A stretch of DNA of 12,340 bases from contig JAIRTK010000012.1 in assembly GCA_031254955.1 (NCBI GenBank), positions 1 through 12,340 on the forward strand, given 5' to 3'. The position numbers and the translations under genes are program-made. Below, piece by piece: positions 6,718 to 12,340 of the stretch. Each line of letters starts with the position of its first letter. The stretch's first letter is position 1. Origin of the DNA: Opitutaceae bacterium. GTDB taxonomy: Bacteria > Verrucomicrobiota > Verrucomicrobiia > Opitutales > Opitutaceae. Below the pieces are notes generated by a model. The model searched no databases, had not been told where the DNA came from, and was given only the letters and a program-made list of their open reading frames with translations.

Positions 6718-6820
6718 GGTTTTGTCGCGGGATGGCTGGTTTTTGGTGGAGTTGGAAAAATGGGAAAGCCGTAAGTGAATGCCCGATGCGCCCGCCGGGC
6801 AAGGTGGGAGTTCCAGCGCC

Positions 6821-7096
6821 CTCTTCCTCGTGATTTCTATCGTTCTCGTTCTCGTTATTTTTCTCGTTTTCTTTATTTTTTTCTTTCCTCGTTCTCGTTC
6901 TCTTTCTTCGTTCTCGTTCTCGTTCTTCTTTTTTCTTATCTTTCCTCTTTTTTCTTATCTTGCTTCTTTCTTCTTGCTCCTCCGGGCGGTGCCGCTGCGG
7001 GTGAAAGAGAATGATAAAGATAAAGAAAATGATAAAGAGGAGAAAACGAGAACGAGAACGATAAAAAAGATAACGAGGAGCGAGGAACAAAGAAAG
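6821..7096 (+). repeat. Hexamer-array fold-back element, copy 1
   Basis: A pyrimidine tract of about 160 nt (6821-6983) built from TCGTTC and TATCTTT-like units is followed by the core GGGCGGTGCCGCTGCGGGT (from 6984) and then a purine tract of about 95 nt (to 7096) built from AAAGAT, AATGAT and AACGAG units. The two tracts are imperfect reverse complements; for example CGTTCTCGTTCTCGTT near the left end matches AACGAGAACGAGAACG on the right. The arms are unequal in length. It sits between the divergent LOG-like and beta-CASP genes. Confidence 0.85.
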
Positions 7097-7120
7097 CACC
7101 TGCCCCGCCTGGCCTTCGCA

Positions 7121-7139
7121 TTTGAAATGCCCCCGTTTC
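7121..7139 (+). repeat. 19-bp sequence shared with 10523-10541
   Basis: TTTGAAATGCCCCCGTTTC matches TTTGAAGTGCCCCCGTCTC in 17 of 19 positions; GGCGG follows closely in both. This copy contains a 5-bp inverted repeat (TGAAA/TTTCA). It lies 24 bp after the first fold-back element, whereas the other copy precedes the second element. Confidence 0.55.
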
Positions 7140-7182
7140 ATGGCGGATTTATGGCGGACTCATGGCGGATTCATGGCGACTG
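7140..7182 (+). repeat. 11-bp tandem repeat (ATGGCGGAYTY)
   Basis: Units start at 7140, 7151, 7162 and 7173: ATGGCGGATTT, ATGGCGGACTC, ATGGCGGATTC and a partial ATGGCGACTG. It lies directly upstream of the beta-CASP promoter candidate. Confidence 0.75.
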
Positions 7183-7196
7183 CCGGCTCCCCGGCA

Positions 7197-7226
7197 TTGG
7201 CAAACACAGGATTCATGCGTTATATT
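7197..7226 (+). promoter_or_regulatory. Candidate sigma-70 promoter for the beta-CASP gene
   Basis: TTGGCA (7197-7202), 18 bp, then TATATT (7221-7226); each hexamer matches five of six consensus bases. Transcription would start near 7233, leaving a leader of about 250 nt before ATG 7483. Predicted by eye. Confidence 0.5.
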
Positions 7227-7482
7227 GCCATCCAGCATTATTCCGCCGTGCCGCCAACTCGCTCACACTTCCCGGACCAGCCGCGCGCACGCGCGCACGC
7301 CGGGATTCCATGCCGGCCTGTTTCCCGGCGTGGCCCCAATCCTCCGCGCAATCCCCAAAAACGACGCTCGCCACCGCCCCGTCAAGACGCCCCCGAGGGT
7401 TTGCCTCCGGCGGACCTTGCATTCCCGCGCAAATCTTGCTCTTGCGGAAGCGCGCCCGCTCCCTCTTTCTCGCTAGCACGAC

Positions 7483-8841
7483 ATGAAGCTCATTGACCTG
7501 AACCGCGACGGCGAAATCGGCGCGAATTGCCACTACATCCAGATCGGAAGCCTCAACCTTGTCATCGACAGCGGCTTGCATCCGAAAAAAGCGGGACGGC
7601 TCGCCATGCCCGATTTCGGGCCGATACGCGGCGTCCACCTCGACCTCATCATCATCACGCACTGCCACCTCGACCATATCGGCAGCCTGCCCGTGCTCCT
7701 GCGCGAACATCCCGAGGCCCCCGTCATCATGAGCACCTCCAGCCGCATGCTGGTCGAACGCATGCTGCATAATTCCGCCAACGTCATGATGCGCCAGAAA
7801 GAGGAAGCCAACATCCCCGAGTATCCCCTTTTCACCCACGAGGAAATCGACCGCATCGCGAAACGCCTCACCGGCATCCCCTTCGGCCAAGCCAAACGCA
7901 TCCAAGGCGGCAAGGACGACATCACCTTCATCCTCCACCCAGCCGGCCACGTCGCCGGCGCGGCGGGAGTGGAACTTCACCACAAACGCCGCCAGATATT
8001 CCTCACCGGCGACGTGCTCTTCGAGGACCAACGCACGCTCCCCGGCGCGAAATTCCCGGCCGGACGCTTCGACACGCTCGTCATGGAAACCACTCGCGGC
8101 ATCACCGCGCGCGGCTCCGAAAAAACCCGCCTCATCGAAGTCTCCCGCCTCATCGACAGCATCAACGACACCATCCAGCGCGGCGGCTCGTATCTCATCC
8201 CCGTGTTCGCGCTCGGCCGCCAGCAGGAAATCCTCTCCATCATCCACGACGCGCGCAAATTCCGCCGCCTCGTTGACTGCCCCATCTTCGCAGCCGGCCT
8301 CGGCATGGACCTGGCCGACTACTTCGACGAAATCTCGCGCAAAACCAAACACGTCCGCTTCAACCGCGGCATCATCAAGGAACTCCAGCTCAAGCCCACC
8401 CCGCGCAAACTCAACCCCGGCGAAGACCCGCGGCAAAACGGCCTCTACATCATCAGCTCCGGCATGATGGTCGAGCGCACGCCCTCCTACACCCTCGCCT
8501 CCGGACTCGTCGGCCACGCCCGCAACACCATAGGCTTCGTCGGCTACTGCGACCCCGACACGCCCGGCGGCGAACTCCTGGCCTCGAAACCCGGCGACCA
8601 GTTTCTCTTCAAAGCGTGCAACGTGAAAGCCAAGATCAAAGCCCGCATCGAACGCTTCGACCTGAGCGGCCACGCCGACCGCGAAGAGCTGCTCGAATTC
8701 GCCGTGCAAGCCAGCCCGCGCGCCATCGTCCTCACGCACGGTGAAAACGAAGCCCGCGCCTGGTTCGCCGAACAACTCGCCGAAAAGCTTCCCAAAACCA
8801 AGCTCATCGACCCGCGCCCCCTCGAAACCTACCAAGTCTAA
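7483..8841 (+). CDS. MBL-fold beta-CASP RNA metallo-hydrolase
   Basis: A 452-residue protein with complete zinc-site and beta-CASP signatures. HCHLDH at 60-65 gives the metal ligands H60, H62, D64 and H65; H156 (HPAGHVAG) and D177 (TGDVLF) complete the lactamase half. A beta-CASP cap follows at about 205-380 (GGSYLIPVFALGRQQEIL, then SSGMMVE), and the C-terminal SGHAD (H397) and THGE (H419) close the site. Family members are zinc-dependent endo- or 5'-3' exoribonucleases related to CPSF-73 and RNase J; the length fits the single-domain bacterial type like Thermus TTHA0252. It is cytoplasmic, probably acting in mRNA or stable RNA processing; the substrate is not readable. ATG 7483 immediately precedes the conserved first strand and has no Shine-Dalgarno. 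No catalytic residue is missing. The RluA-type gene lies 638 bp downstream on the same strand. Confidence 0.95.
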   Translation: MKLIDLNRDGEIGANCHYIQIGSLNLVIDSGLHPKKAGRLAMPDFGPIRGVHLDLIIITHCHLDHIGSLPVLLREHPEAPVIMSTSSRMLVERMLHNSANVMMRQKEEANIPEYPLFTHEEIDRIAKRLTGIPFGQAKRIQGGKDDITFILHPAGHVAGAAGVELHHKRRQIFLTGDVLFEDQRTLPGAKFPAGRFDTLVMETTRGITARGSEKTRLIEVSRLIDSINDTIQRGGSYLIPVFALGRQQEILSIIHDARKFRRLVDCPIFAAGLGMDLADYFDEISRKTKHVRFNRGIIKELQLKPTPRKLNPGEDPRQNGLYIISSGMMVERTPSYTLASGLVGHARNTIGFVGYCDPDTPGGELLASKPGDQFLFKACNVKAKIKARIERFDLSGHADREELLEFAVQASPRAIVLTHGENEARAWFAEQLAEKLPKTKLIDPRPLETYQV

Positions 8842-9479
8842 GGCGGAGGCCCCCAAAAGTGCCGCCAACCAAAGCAACAGCGCCAACCAAAGCAGCAGCA
8901 AGCCGAAGCTAGTGGCACCAACCGAAGCAGCAGCGCCATAGCCGAAGCACCGATGTCATAGCCGAAGCAGTGGTGCCCCCGCCGCCAGTCGGCCCGGTCG
9001 CCCCGCAGTCCCTCGCCCGGTCCGCCCAGTCCACCCGCGACTGGGAGTGCCGGCATCCTGACGGCAGACAATCCCGCCGCGCTCGGCCTCGGTCATTTTG
9101 CCCCATCCTCCGCGCCAGCGCGACCTCCTCCTGTCATGGCAGAGCATCCTCCCGTCATGGAAGGCGGTCCCCTTTAATCCGTCCATGACGCCGCGCTTGT
9201 TGTTGTTGGGTTGACTACCGAGGGCGGGAACGGGCACACCCTGCGTGCCGTGCCTGTGTCGATTTCAGCCCTCGAAAACCGCGCCGCCCCGCCCGCCAAG
9301 CGAAGCGGCGTCTCCGTTGCCGGGATTGCCGCCGTCATAAAGCCCGCCGCGCAATGCATCGGGCGGGGCCGGCTTGGCGACCGGATGCGACGAGGGGCGC
9401 GCATGTTTCGGCGGGGGTCTATGCGGGGTCGGCCCGAGGGCGACGCGCGGGATTGCGCCACGAGCGGGGGGATTGCCGC
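8842..9479. other. Gene-free stretch after the beta-CASP gene
   Basis: It holds the degenerate repeat at 8861-8974 and a short direct repeat (CCTCCTGTCATGG at 9124 and CCTCCCGTCATGG at 9145). The rest is GC-rich sequence in which open frames occur on both strands without recognisable content, including an upstream extension of the RluA-type frame from 9354. Confidence 0.5.
8861..8974 (+). repeat. Degenerate repeat of about 20 bp (AACCRAAGCAGCAGC)
   Basis: Units such as GCGCCAACCAAAGCAGCAGC, GCACCAACCGAAGCAGCAGC, GCCATAGCCGAAGCACCGAT and GTCATAGCCGAAGCAGTGGT follow one another after the beta-CASP stop. Spacing is irregular in the second quarter, so the array is eroded. A frame shifted relative to the beta-CASP gene runs through part of it, giving Ser/Asn/Gln-rich sequence, but nothing indicates translation. 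Confidence 0.6.
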
Positions 9480-10355
9480 ATGAGCGCGGACGCGGCGGAA
9501 AACACAGGCCCGCTACCGGCGGCGCGGGCGGATGCGAACGCTTACGCGAAACCCGCCGGCCCCTGGCCGCGCCGGGAGCGTCCGCCGGGAGCGATGCGCA
9601 AACTCTCGCCCGACGAGCTGGCCGCGGCGGTGCTGCATGCCGACGCGCAGCTGCTGGTCATCAACAAGCCCGGCGACATTCCCTGCCATCCGTCGAAGGA
9701 CGGCCCGTGGTCGAGCCTCTCGGGCGCGGTGCGCGAGCATTTTGGCGATGCGACGGCGCATTTGGTTTTCCGGCTCGACCGCGAGACGAGCGGGCTGGTG
9801 GTGTATGCGCGCGACCCGGCGACGGCGCGGCGGCTGCAAATGGCCGCGCAAAACCGGCGTTATGAAAAGACGTATCTCGCGATTTTGTGCGGGGAAATGC
9901 CGGCGCCGGTCATCGTCGATCAGCCGCTCGGCGATGATTACGACAGCCCGGTGGCCATCAAAAGCCGCGTGGTGCCCCCGCCGGAAATACCGGGGCGGGC
10001 GTCGCAGCCCTCGCAGCCGGCGGTGACGCGCTTCGAGCCGCTCGCGCGCGGCGGCGGCTTCACGCTGGCCCGGGTGCGCACGGAGACGGGGCGCAAGCAC
10101 CAGATTCGCGCTCATGCGCAATGGCTCGGTCACGCGCTCGTCGGCGACAAGATTTACGGCCCCGACGCGCGCCTTTTTCTTGAGTTTATCGAAACCGGCT
10201 GGACTCCCGCGCTGGCCAGCCGGCTGTTGCTTCCGCGACAGGCGCTGCATTGCGAGACGATCGACTTGCGCGCGGCGGGCGTGACGCGGGTTTTCACCGC
10301 GCCGCTGCCCGCGGACATGGCGGGCTTTTTGCGCGGCGCGGGCATGAATGCATGA
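9480..10355 (+). CDS. RluA-family RNA pseudouridine synthase
   Basis: A 291-residue protein. After a poorly conserved N-terminus (about 1-50), VLHADAQLLVINKPGDIPCHPS opens the catalytic domain. FRLDRETSG at 97-105 is the HRLDxxTSG motif of the family, with Phe for His and catalytic Asp100. TGRKHQIRAH at 203-212 and GDKIYGP soon after are further RluA motifs. The enzyme isomerises specific uridines in rRNA or tRNA; the position cannot be read from sequence. No S4 RNA-binding domain is present, as in RluA or TruC types. The frame is open from 9354, but the extra 42 residues are Arg/Gly-rich and unlike the family; ATG 9480 has a G-run 5-10 nt upstream and is preferred. ATG 9594 is a shorter alternative. 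Confidence 0.92.
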   Translation: MSADAAENTGPLPAARADANAYAKPAGPWPRRERPPGAMRKLSPDELAAAVLHADAQLLVINKPGDIPCHPSKDGPWSSLSGAVREHFGDATAHLVFRLDRETSGLVVYARDPATARRLQMAAQNRRYEKTYLAILCGEMPAPVIVDQPLGDDYDSPVAIKSRVVPPPEIPGRASQPSQPAVTRFEPLARGGGFTLARVRTETGRKHQIRAHAQWLGHALVGDKIYGPDARLFLEFIETGWTPALASRLLLPRQALHCETIDLRAAGVTRVFTAPLPADMAGFLRGAGMNA

Positions 10356-10522
10356 ATAAATGCCCACGCGTCTCCAAAGGCGCCTGAATTGGAGCCGGCC
10401 AAAGACAGGGCGAAACGTCCGGCTGCGCCGCGATAGCCCAACGGCTCACCAAGACGCCTCGTCGGGACACCGCTGCTCCTTGCGCAAACGGCTTTCCTCG
10501 TCTTTTCGGATTCCGACACCAC

Positions 10523-10541
10523 TTTGAAGTGCCCCCGTCTC
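10523..10541 (+). repeat. 19-bp sequence shared with 7121-7139
   Basis: TTTGAAGTGCCCCCGTCTC, 17 of 19 identical to the copy at 7121 and in the same orientation. It lies about 100 bp before the second fold-back element. Confidence 0.55.
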
Positions 10542-10642
10542 GGCGGTTGGCTCTACTTTGTCAACAGGGGTTAAGCGGGCGGCGGGCGGGATTGCGTGGC
10601 ATGGGCGAGGACGCCCGCGCCCTACGCCCCGCCCCCTTTTAC

Positions 10643-10839
10643 TCGTTCTCGTTCCTCGTTCTCGTTCTCGTTCTCTTTATCTTTCTCTTTCTTCTTTATC
10701 TTTCTTCTTCGGGCGGTGCCACTGAGGGAGAAAGATAAAGATAAAGATAACGATAACGAGAAAGATAAAGATAAAGAGGAAAGAAGAAAGATAACGAGAA
10801 AGAGATAAAGAGAACGAGAACGAGGGAAGAGGAAAGAAG
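10643..10839 (+). repeat. Hexamer-array fold-back element, copy 2
   Basis: Left arm 10643-10710 is pyrimidine only (TCGTTC units outside, TTTATC units inside). The core GGGCGGTGCCACTGAGGGA starts at 10711, and the right arm to about 10839 is nearly pure purine (AAAGAT and AACGAT inside, AACGAG outside). Read on the purine strand from the core outward, both arms are arrays of AAMGAK with occasional 1-2 nt slips. The longest paired blocks include CTTTATCTTTCTC with GAGAAAGATAAAG and CTCGTTCTCGTTCTC with GAGAACGAGAACGAG. The first 25 core bases match copy 1 in 22 positions. Confidence 0.88.
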
Positions 10840-10970
10840 GTGGGGCTTTGGTTTGAAGAGCACCCTCCGAAACGGCTGCCGCAACCAGCACCCCGACGGC
10901 GGTAATGATTACGATAGGATATGGGATGCGTGTCCTCGATGGGCTTGCCCTGCGGGCCAAATTGTAATTT

Positions 10971-11747
10971 ATGTCCGCCATGCCCACCTCAATCCGGTTT
11001 GTTCTCGGCATCCTGATTGGCGGCGCGTGCCTGGCGCTGCCGGCACAGCACTCGCCCGCGTCCTATGTGCCCAAACAAAGCGACCGGCCCGCGCCGGTCG
11101 AAGGCGACGAGCCGGGGTTCCGGCCCATCTTCGATGGCCGGACGCTCGACGGCTGGGAGGGCAATCCGGTTTACTGGCGCGTGGAGGACGGCTGCATCGT
11201 CGGCGAAATCACGCCCGCGACCATCGTGAAGAGCAACACGTTCATCATCTGGCAGGGCGGACAGCCCGCGGATTTTGAATTGAAGCTCGAATACCGCATC
11301 AGTGAAAAGGGCAACAGCGGCATCAACTACCGCAGCGCCGTCGTCCCCGTCCCCGCGACGCCGGAAAACAAATTCGCGATGCGCGGCTACCAGTGCGACC
11401 TCGACGGGCGCAATCGGTATTCGGGAAACAACTACGAGGAGCGGGGGCGCCTCTTTCTCGCCGTGCGCGGGCAGCTTACACGCGTGACCGGAGATCGCCC
11501 GCCGGTGCTGGTCGCCAAAACAGGAGCGGAAACGGAACTGGCCGGAGCGGTCGGTCCGGGCTGGAACGAGGTTCACTTGATCATCCGGGGCAACACTCTC
11601 GTGCACATGATCAACGGGCGGGTGATGAGCATCACGATGGACGACGATGCGCGCAATCGCGCGGAGCGCGGCTTGATCGGCATGCAGGTGCACGTCGGGC
11701 CGCCGATGAAAGTGGAGTTCCGCAACATCCGCCTGAAAACATGGTGA
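10971..11747 (+). CDS. Secreted DUF1080 (3-keto-disaccharide hydrolase-like) protein
   Basis: A 258-residue protein with an N-terminal signal sequence: hydrophobic core at about 9-24 (RFVLGILIGGACLALPA), cleavage probably near residue 25-31. A DUF1080 concanavalin-like jelly roll follows, with the motifs FDGRTLDGWEG (54-64), NSGINYRS (115-122), GYQCDLDG (139-146) and a C-terminal GLIGMQVHVGPPMKVEFRNIRLK (234-256). Members are common in Planctomycetes, Verrucomicrobia and Bacteroidetes, and some hydrolyse 3-keto-glycosides, so a periplasmic or extracellular carbohydrate role is likely; substrate unknown. ATG 10971 is followed by a second ATG at 10980 and either may be used; no Shine-Dalgarno is visible. 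The acetyltransferase gene begins 61 bp after the stop and might be cotranscribed. No 3-keto-glycoside dehydrogenase is in the window. Confidence 0.9.
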   Translation: MSAMPTSIRFVLGILIGGACLALPAQHSPASYVPKQSDRPAPVEGDEPGFRPIFDGRTLDGWEGNPVYWRVEDGCIVGEITPATIVKSNTFIIWQGGQPADFELKLEYRISEKGNSGINYRSAVVPVPATPENKFAMRGYQCDLDGRNRYSGNNYEERGRLFLAVRGQLTRVTGDRPPVLVAKTGAETELAGAVGPGWNEVHLIIRGNTLVHMINGRVMSITMDDDARNRAERGLIGMQVHVGPPMKVEFRNIRLKTW

Positions 11748-11808
11748 TGCGAAAGGTTTTTGGCCGCGCGCTTTCATCACGCCCTGAACGTCGCGGCGCG
11801 AATCGTCC

Positions 11809-12333
11809 ATGAGTCCGCCCGTCCGCCTGCGCCTTGCCGCCGAGTCCGATCTTCCGGCCATCGTCGGGATATTCAACAGCGCCATTCCGGGGCACAGGGT
11901 CACGGCGCACACGCGCCCGGTCACGGTGGCGGAGCGGCTGCCTTGGTTTCGCGAGCACCATCCGCAGACACGCCCGCTCTGGGTGGCGGAACAGGCGGCG
12001 GACGGGGAAGGGCGGGAGAGCGCGATTGTGGCGTGGGCGGGGTTGTCGCTGGTTTCGGAGCGTCCGGCCTATTATCCGACGGCGGAGGTGAGTCTTTATA
12101 TTGAGGAACATCATCGCCGCCGGGGATTGGGGCGCTGGCTGTTGCGCGCGGTCATCGCACGCGCGCCAGCCTGCAAGGTGACGACCTTGGTCGGGCTGAT
12201 ATGGGCGCACAACCAGCCCAGCCTCGCGTTGTTCGAGGCAGAGGGCTTTGAGCGATGGGGACATCTGCCGCGCGTGGCAGAGCTTGCGGGCATCGAGCGC
12301 GATCTCGTGATCGTGGGACGGCGGGTGGATTGA
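11809..12333 (+). CDS. GNAT N-acetyltransferase (phosphinothricin/MnaT-like)
   Basis: A 174-residue protein with a full GNAT fold. The first strand and helix VRLRLAAESDLPAIVGIFNSAI start at residue 5. The acetyl-CoA-binding motif A is VSLYIEEHHRRRGLGRWLL (94-112) with the R-R-x-G-L-G loop at 104-108. IWAHNQPSLALFEAEGFERWG (131-151) holds the Asn and aromatic residues of motif B. The pattern YNSAI...E...WF...P near the start, here IFNSAI and ERLPWFREHHP, matches the Pat/Bar/YncA group that acetylates phosphinothricin-like compounds or amino acids such as methionine sulfoximine; the substrate is not determined. It is cytoplasmic. ATG 11809 leads directly into the conserved strand. Complete, ending 7 bp before the window edge. 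Confidence 0.9.
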   Translation: MSPPVRLRLAAESDLPAIVGIFNSAIPGHRVTAHTRPVTVAERLPWFREHHPQTRPLWVAEQAADGEGRESAIVAWAGLSLVSERPAYYPTAEVSLYIEEHHRRRGLGRWLLRAVIARAPACKVTTLVGLIWAHNQPSLALFEAEGFERWGHLPRVAELAGIERDLVIVGRRVD

Positions 12334-12340
12334 CACAGGG

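Larger units (their letters stand above)
6718..7482. other. Divergent intergenic region with fold-back element and long leader
   Basis: No supported gene. Contents in order: upstream region of the LOG-like gene (6718-6820), the hexamer-array palindrome (6821-7096), a short sequence shared with 10523-10541 (7121-7139), an 11-bp tandem repeat (7140-7182), a strong promoter candidate (7197-7226), and a GC-rich untranslated leader of about 250 nt before the beta-CASP gene. Long open frames across 6449-7486 on both strands follow from the low-complexity sequence. Confidence 0.65.
10356..10970. other. Gene-free stretch with second fold-back element
   Basis: No supported gene. It holds the 19-bp sequence shared with 7121 (10523-10541) and the second hexamer-array palindrome (10643-10839). 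The part at 10356-10520 is unique sequence with nothing recognised, and 10840-10970 should contain the upstream signals of the DUF1080 gene, but no good promoter is visible. Confidence 0.55.

Noticed and set aside
5413-6774. Open frame of 453 codons on the plus strand opposite the LOG-like gene
   Set aside because: The Gly/Glu/Val-rich product mirrors the Ala/Ser/Pro codons of the opposite strand; the LOG motifs are on the minus strand.
6449-7141. Open frame of 230 codons on the minus strand across the fold-back element, continuing over the LOG-like start
   Set aside because: Arg/Glu/Lys-rich low complexity from the repeats, then out of frame with the LOG-like protein.
6779-7486. Open frame with a Phe/Leu/Ser-rich stretch followed by Lys/Asp/Glu/Arg, resembling a membrane segment with charged tail
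   Set aside because: The composition follows from the pyrimidine and purine hexamer arrays. A similar string (LLRAVPLR) recurs at 10596-10808 only because the DNA core is repeated, and the flanks do not look coding.
7213-8901. Open frame of 562 codons on the minus strand opposite the beta-CASP gene
   Set aside because: It is an antisense shadow of a gene with GC-rich third positions; its product is low-complexity Ala/Glu/Asp/Phe/Val-rich sequence, while the plus strand has complete catalytic motifs.
9354-9479. 42-codon upstream extension of the pseudouridine synthase
   Set aside because: The extra residues are Arg/Gly/Ala-rich without similarity to the family; ATG 9480 with a nearby G-run is the better start.
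10154-10522. Open frame of 122 codons on the minus strand at the end of the pseudouridine synthase gene
   Set aside because: It overlaps the conserved C-terminus of the plus-strand enzyme and has no recognisable content.

Overview
The window looks like a chromosomal segment of a GC-rich Gram-negative bacterium, most plausibly Verrucomicrobiota (Opitutaceae-like). That assignment is an inference. It rests on an outer-membrane barrel C-terminus, a DUF1080-type secreted protein, a small XRE regulator of a type I associate with that group, mostly absent Shine-Dalgarno sequences, and many dispersed GC-rich palindromes between genes. Gene density is moderate and several intergenic stretches of 0.5 to 0.8 kb are rich in repeats.

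Layout. 3-110 (+): C-terminal tail of an outer-membrane beta-barrel protein. 310-879 (+): uncharacterised protein with a repetitive Pro/Thr/Ala-rich N-terminus. 880-1427: palindrome and a G-rich degenerate minisatellite. 1428-1682 (-): XRE-type HTH regulator. 1683-2152: two palindromes, a candidate promoter and a candidate operator. 2153-3169 (+): cytoplasmic GAF-LytTR regulator. 3198-3276: large, nearly perfect palindrome between convergent genes. 3321-4376 (-): lipoprotein resembling the DUF4034 group. 4434-4529: two copies of the small palindrome. 4624-6717 (-): large protein with a C-terminal LOG/nucleosidase-like Rossmann domain, an Ala/Ser/Pro linker and an N-terminal half whose core reads like a dUTPase/dCTP-deaminase fold. 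6718-7482: divergent intergenic region with a remarkable pyrimidine/purine palindrome and a good promoter for the next gene. 7483-8841 (+): beta-CASP metallo-beta-lactamase-fold RNA hydrolase. 8842-9479: non-coding repeats. 9480-10355 (+): RluA-family pseudouridine synthase. 10356-10970: second copy of the pyrimidine/purine palindrome. 10971-11747 (+): secreted DUF1080 protein. 11809-12333 (+): GNAT acetyltransferase.

Functionally this is mostly housekeeping and accessory content: RNA metabolism (beta-CASP nuclease and pseudouridine synthase on the same strand), a nucleotide-related LOG protein, two small regulators, and envelope or secreted proteins. I see no defence island, phage, transposase gene, CRISPR array or tRNA.

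The most unusual signal is a pair of elements (6821-7096 and 10643-10839). In each, two diverging arrays of a degenerate hexamer (AAMGAK on the purine strand) flank a conserved core, GGGCGGTGCCRCTGMGGGW, making a long fold-back structure. A second family of small palindromes with core GAGGCCTCGGAGAGGCCTC or a close variant occurs at six intergenic places. Both resemble non-autonomous dispersed repeats and could be the undescribed part of this window.
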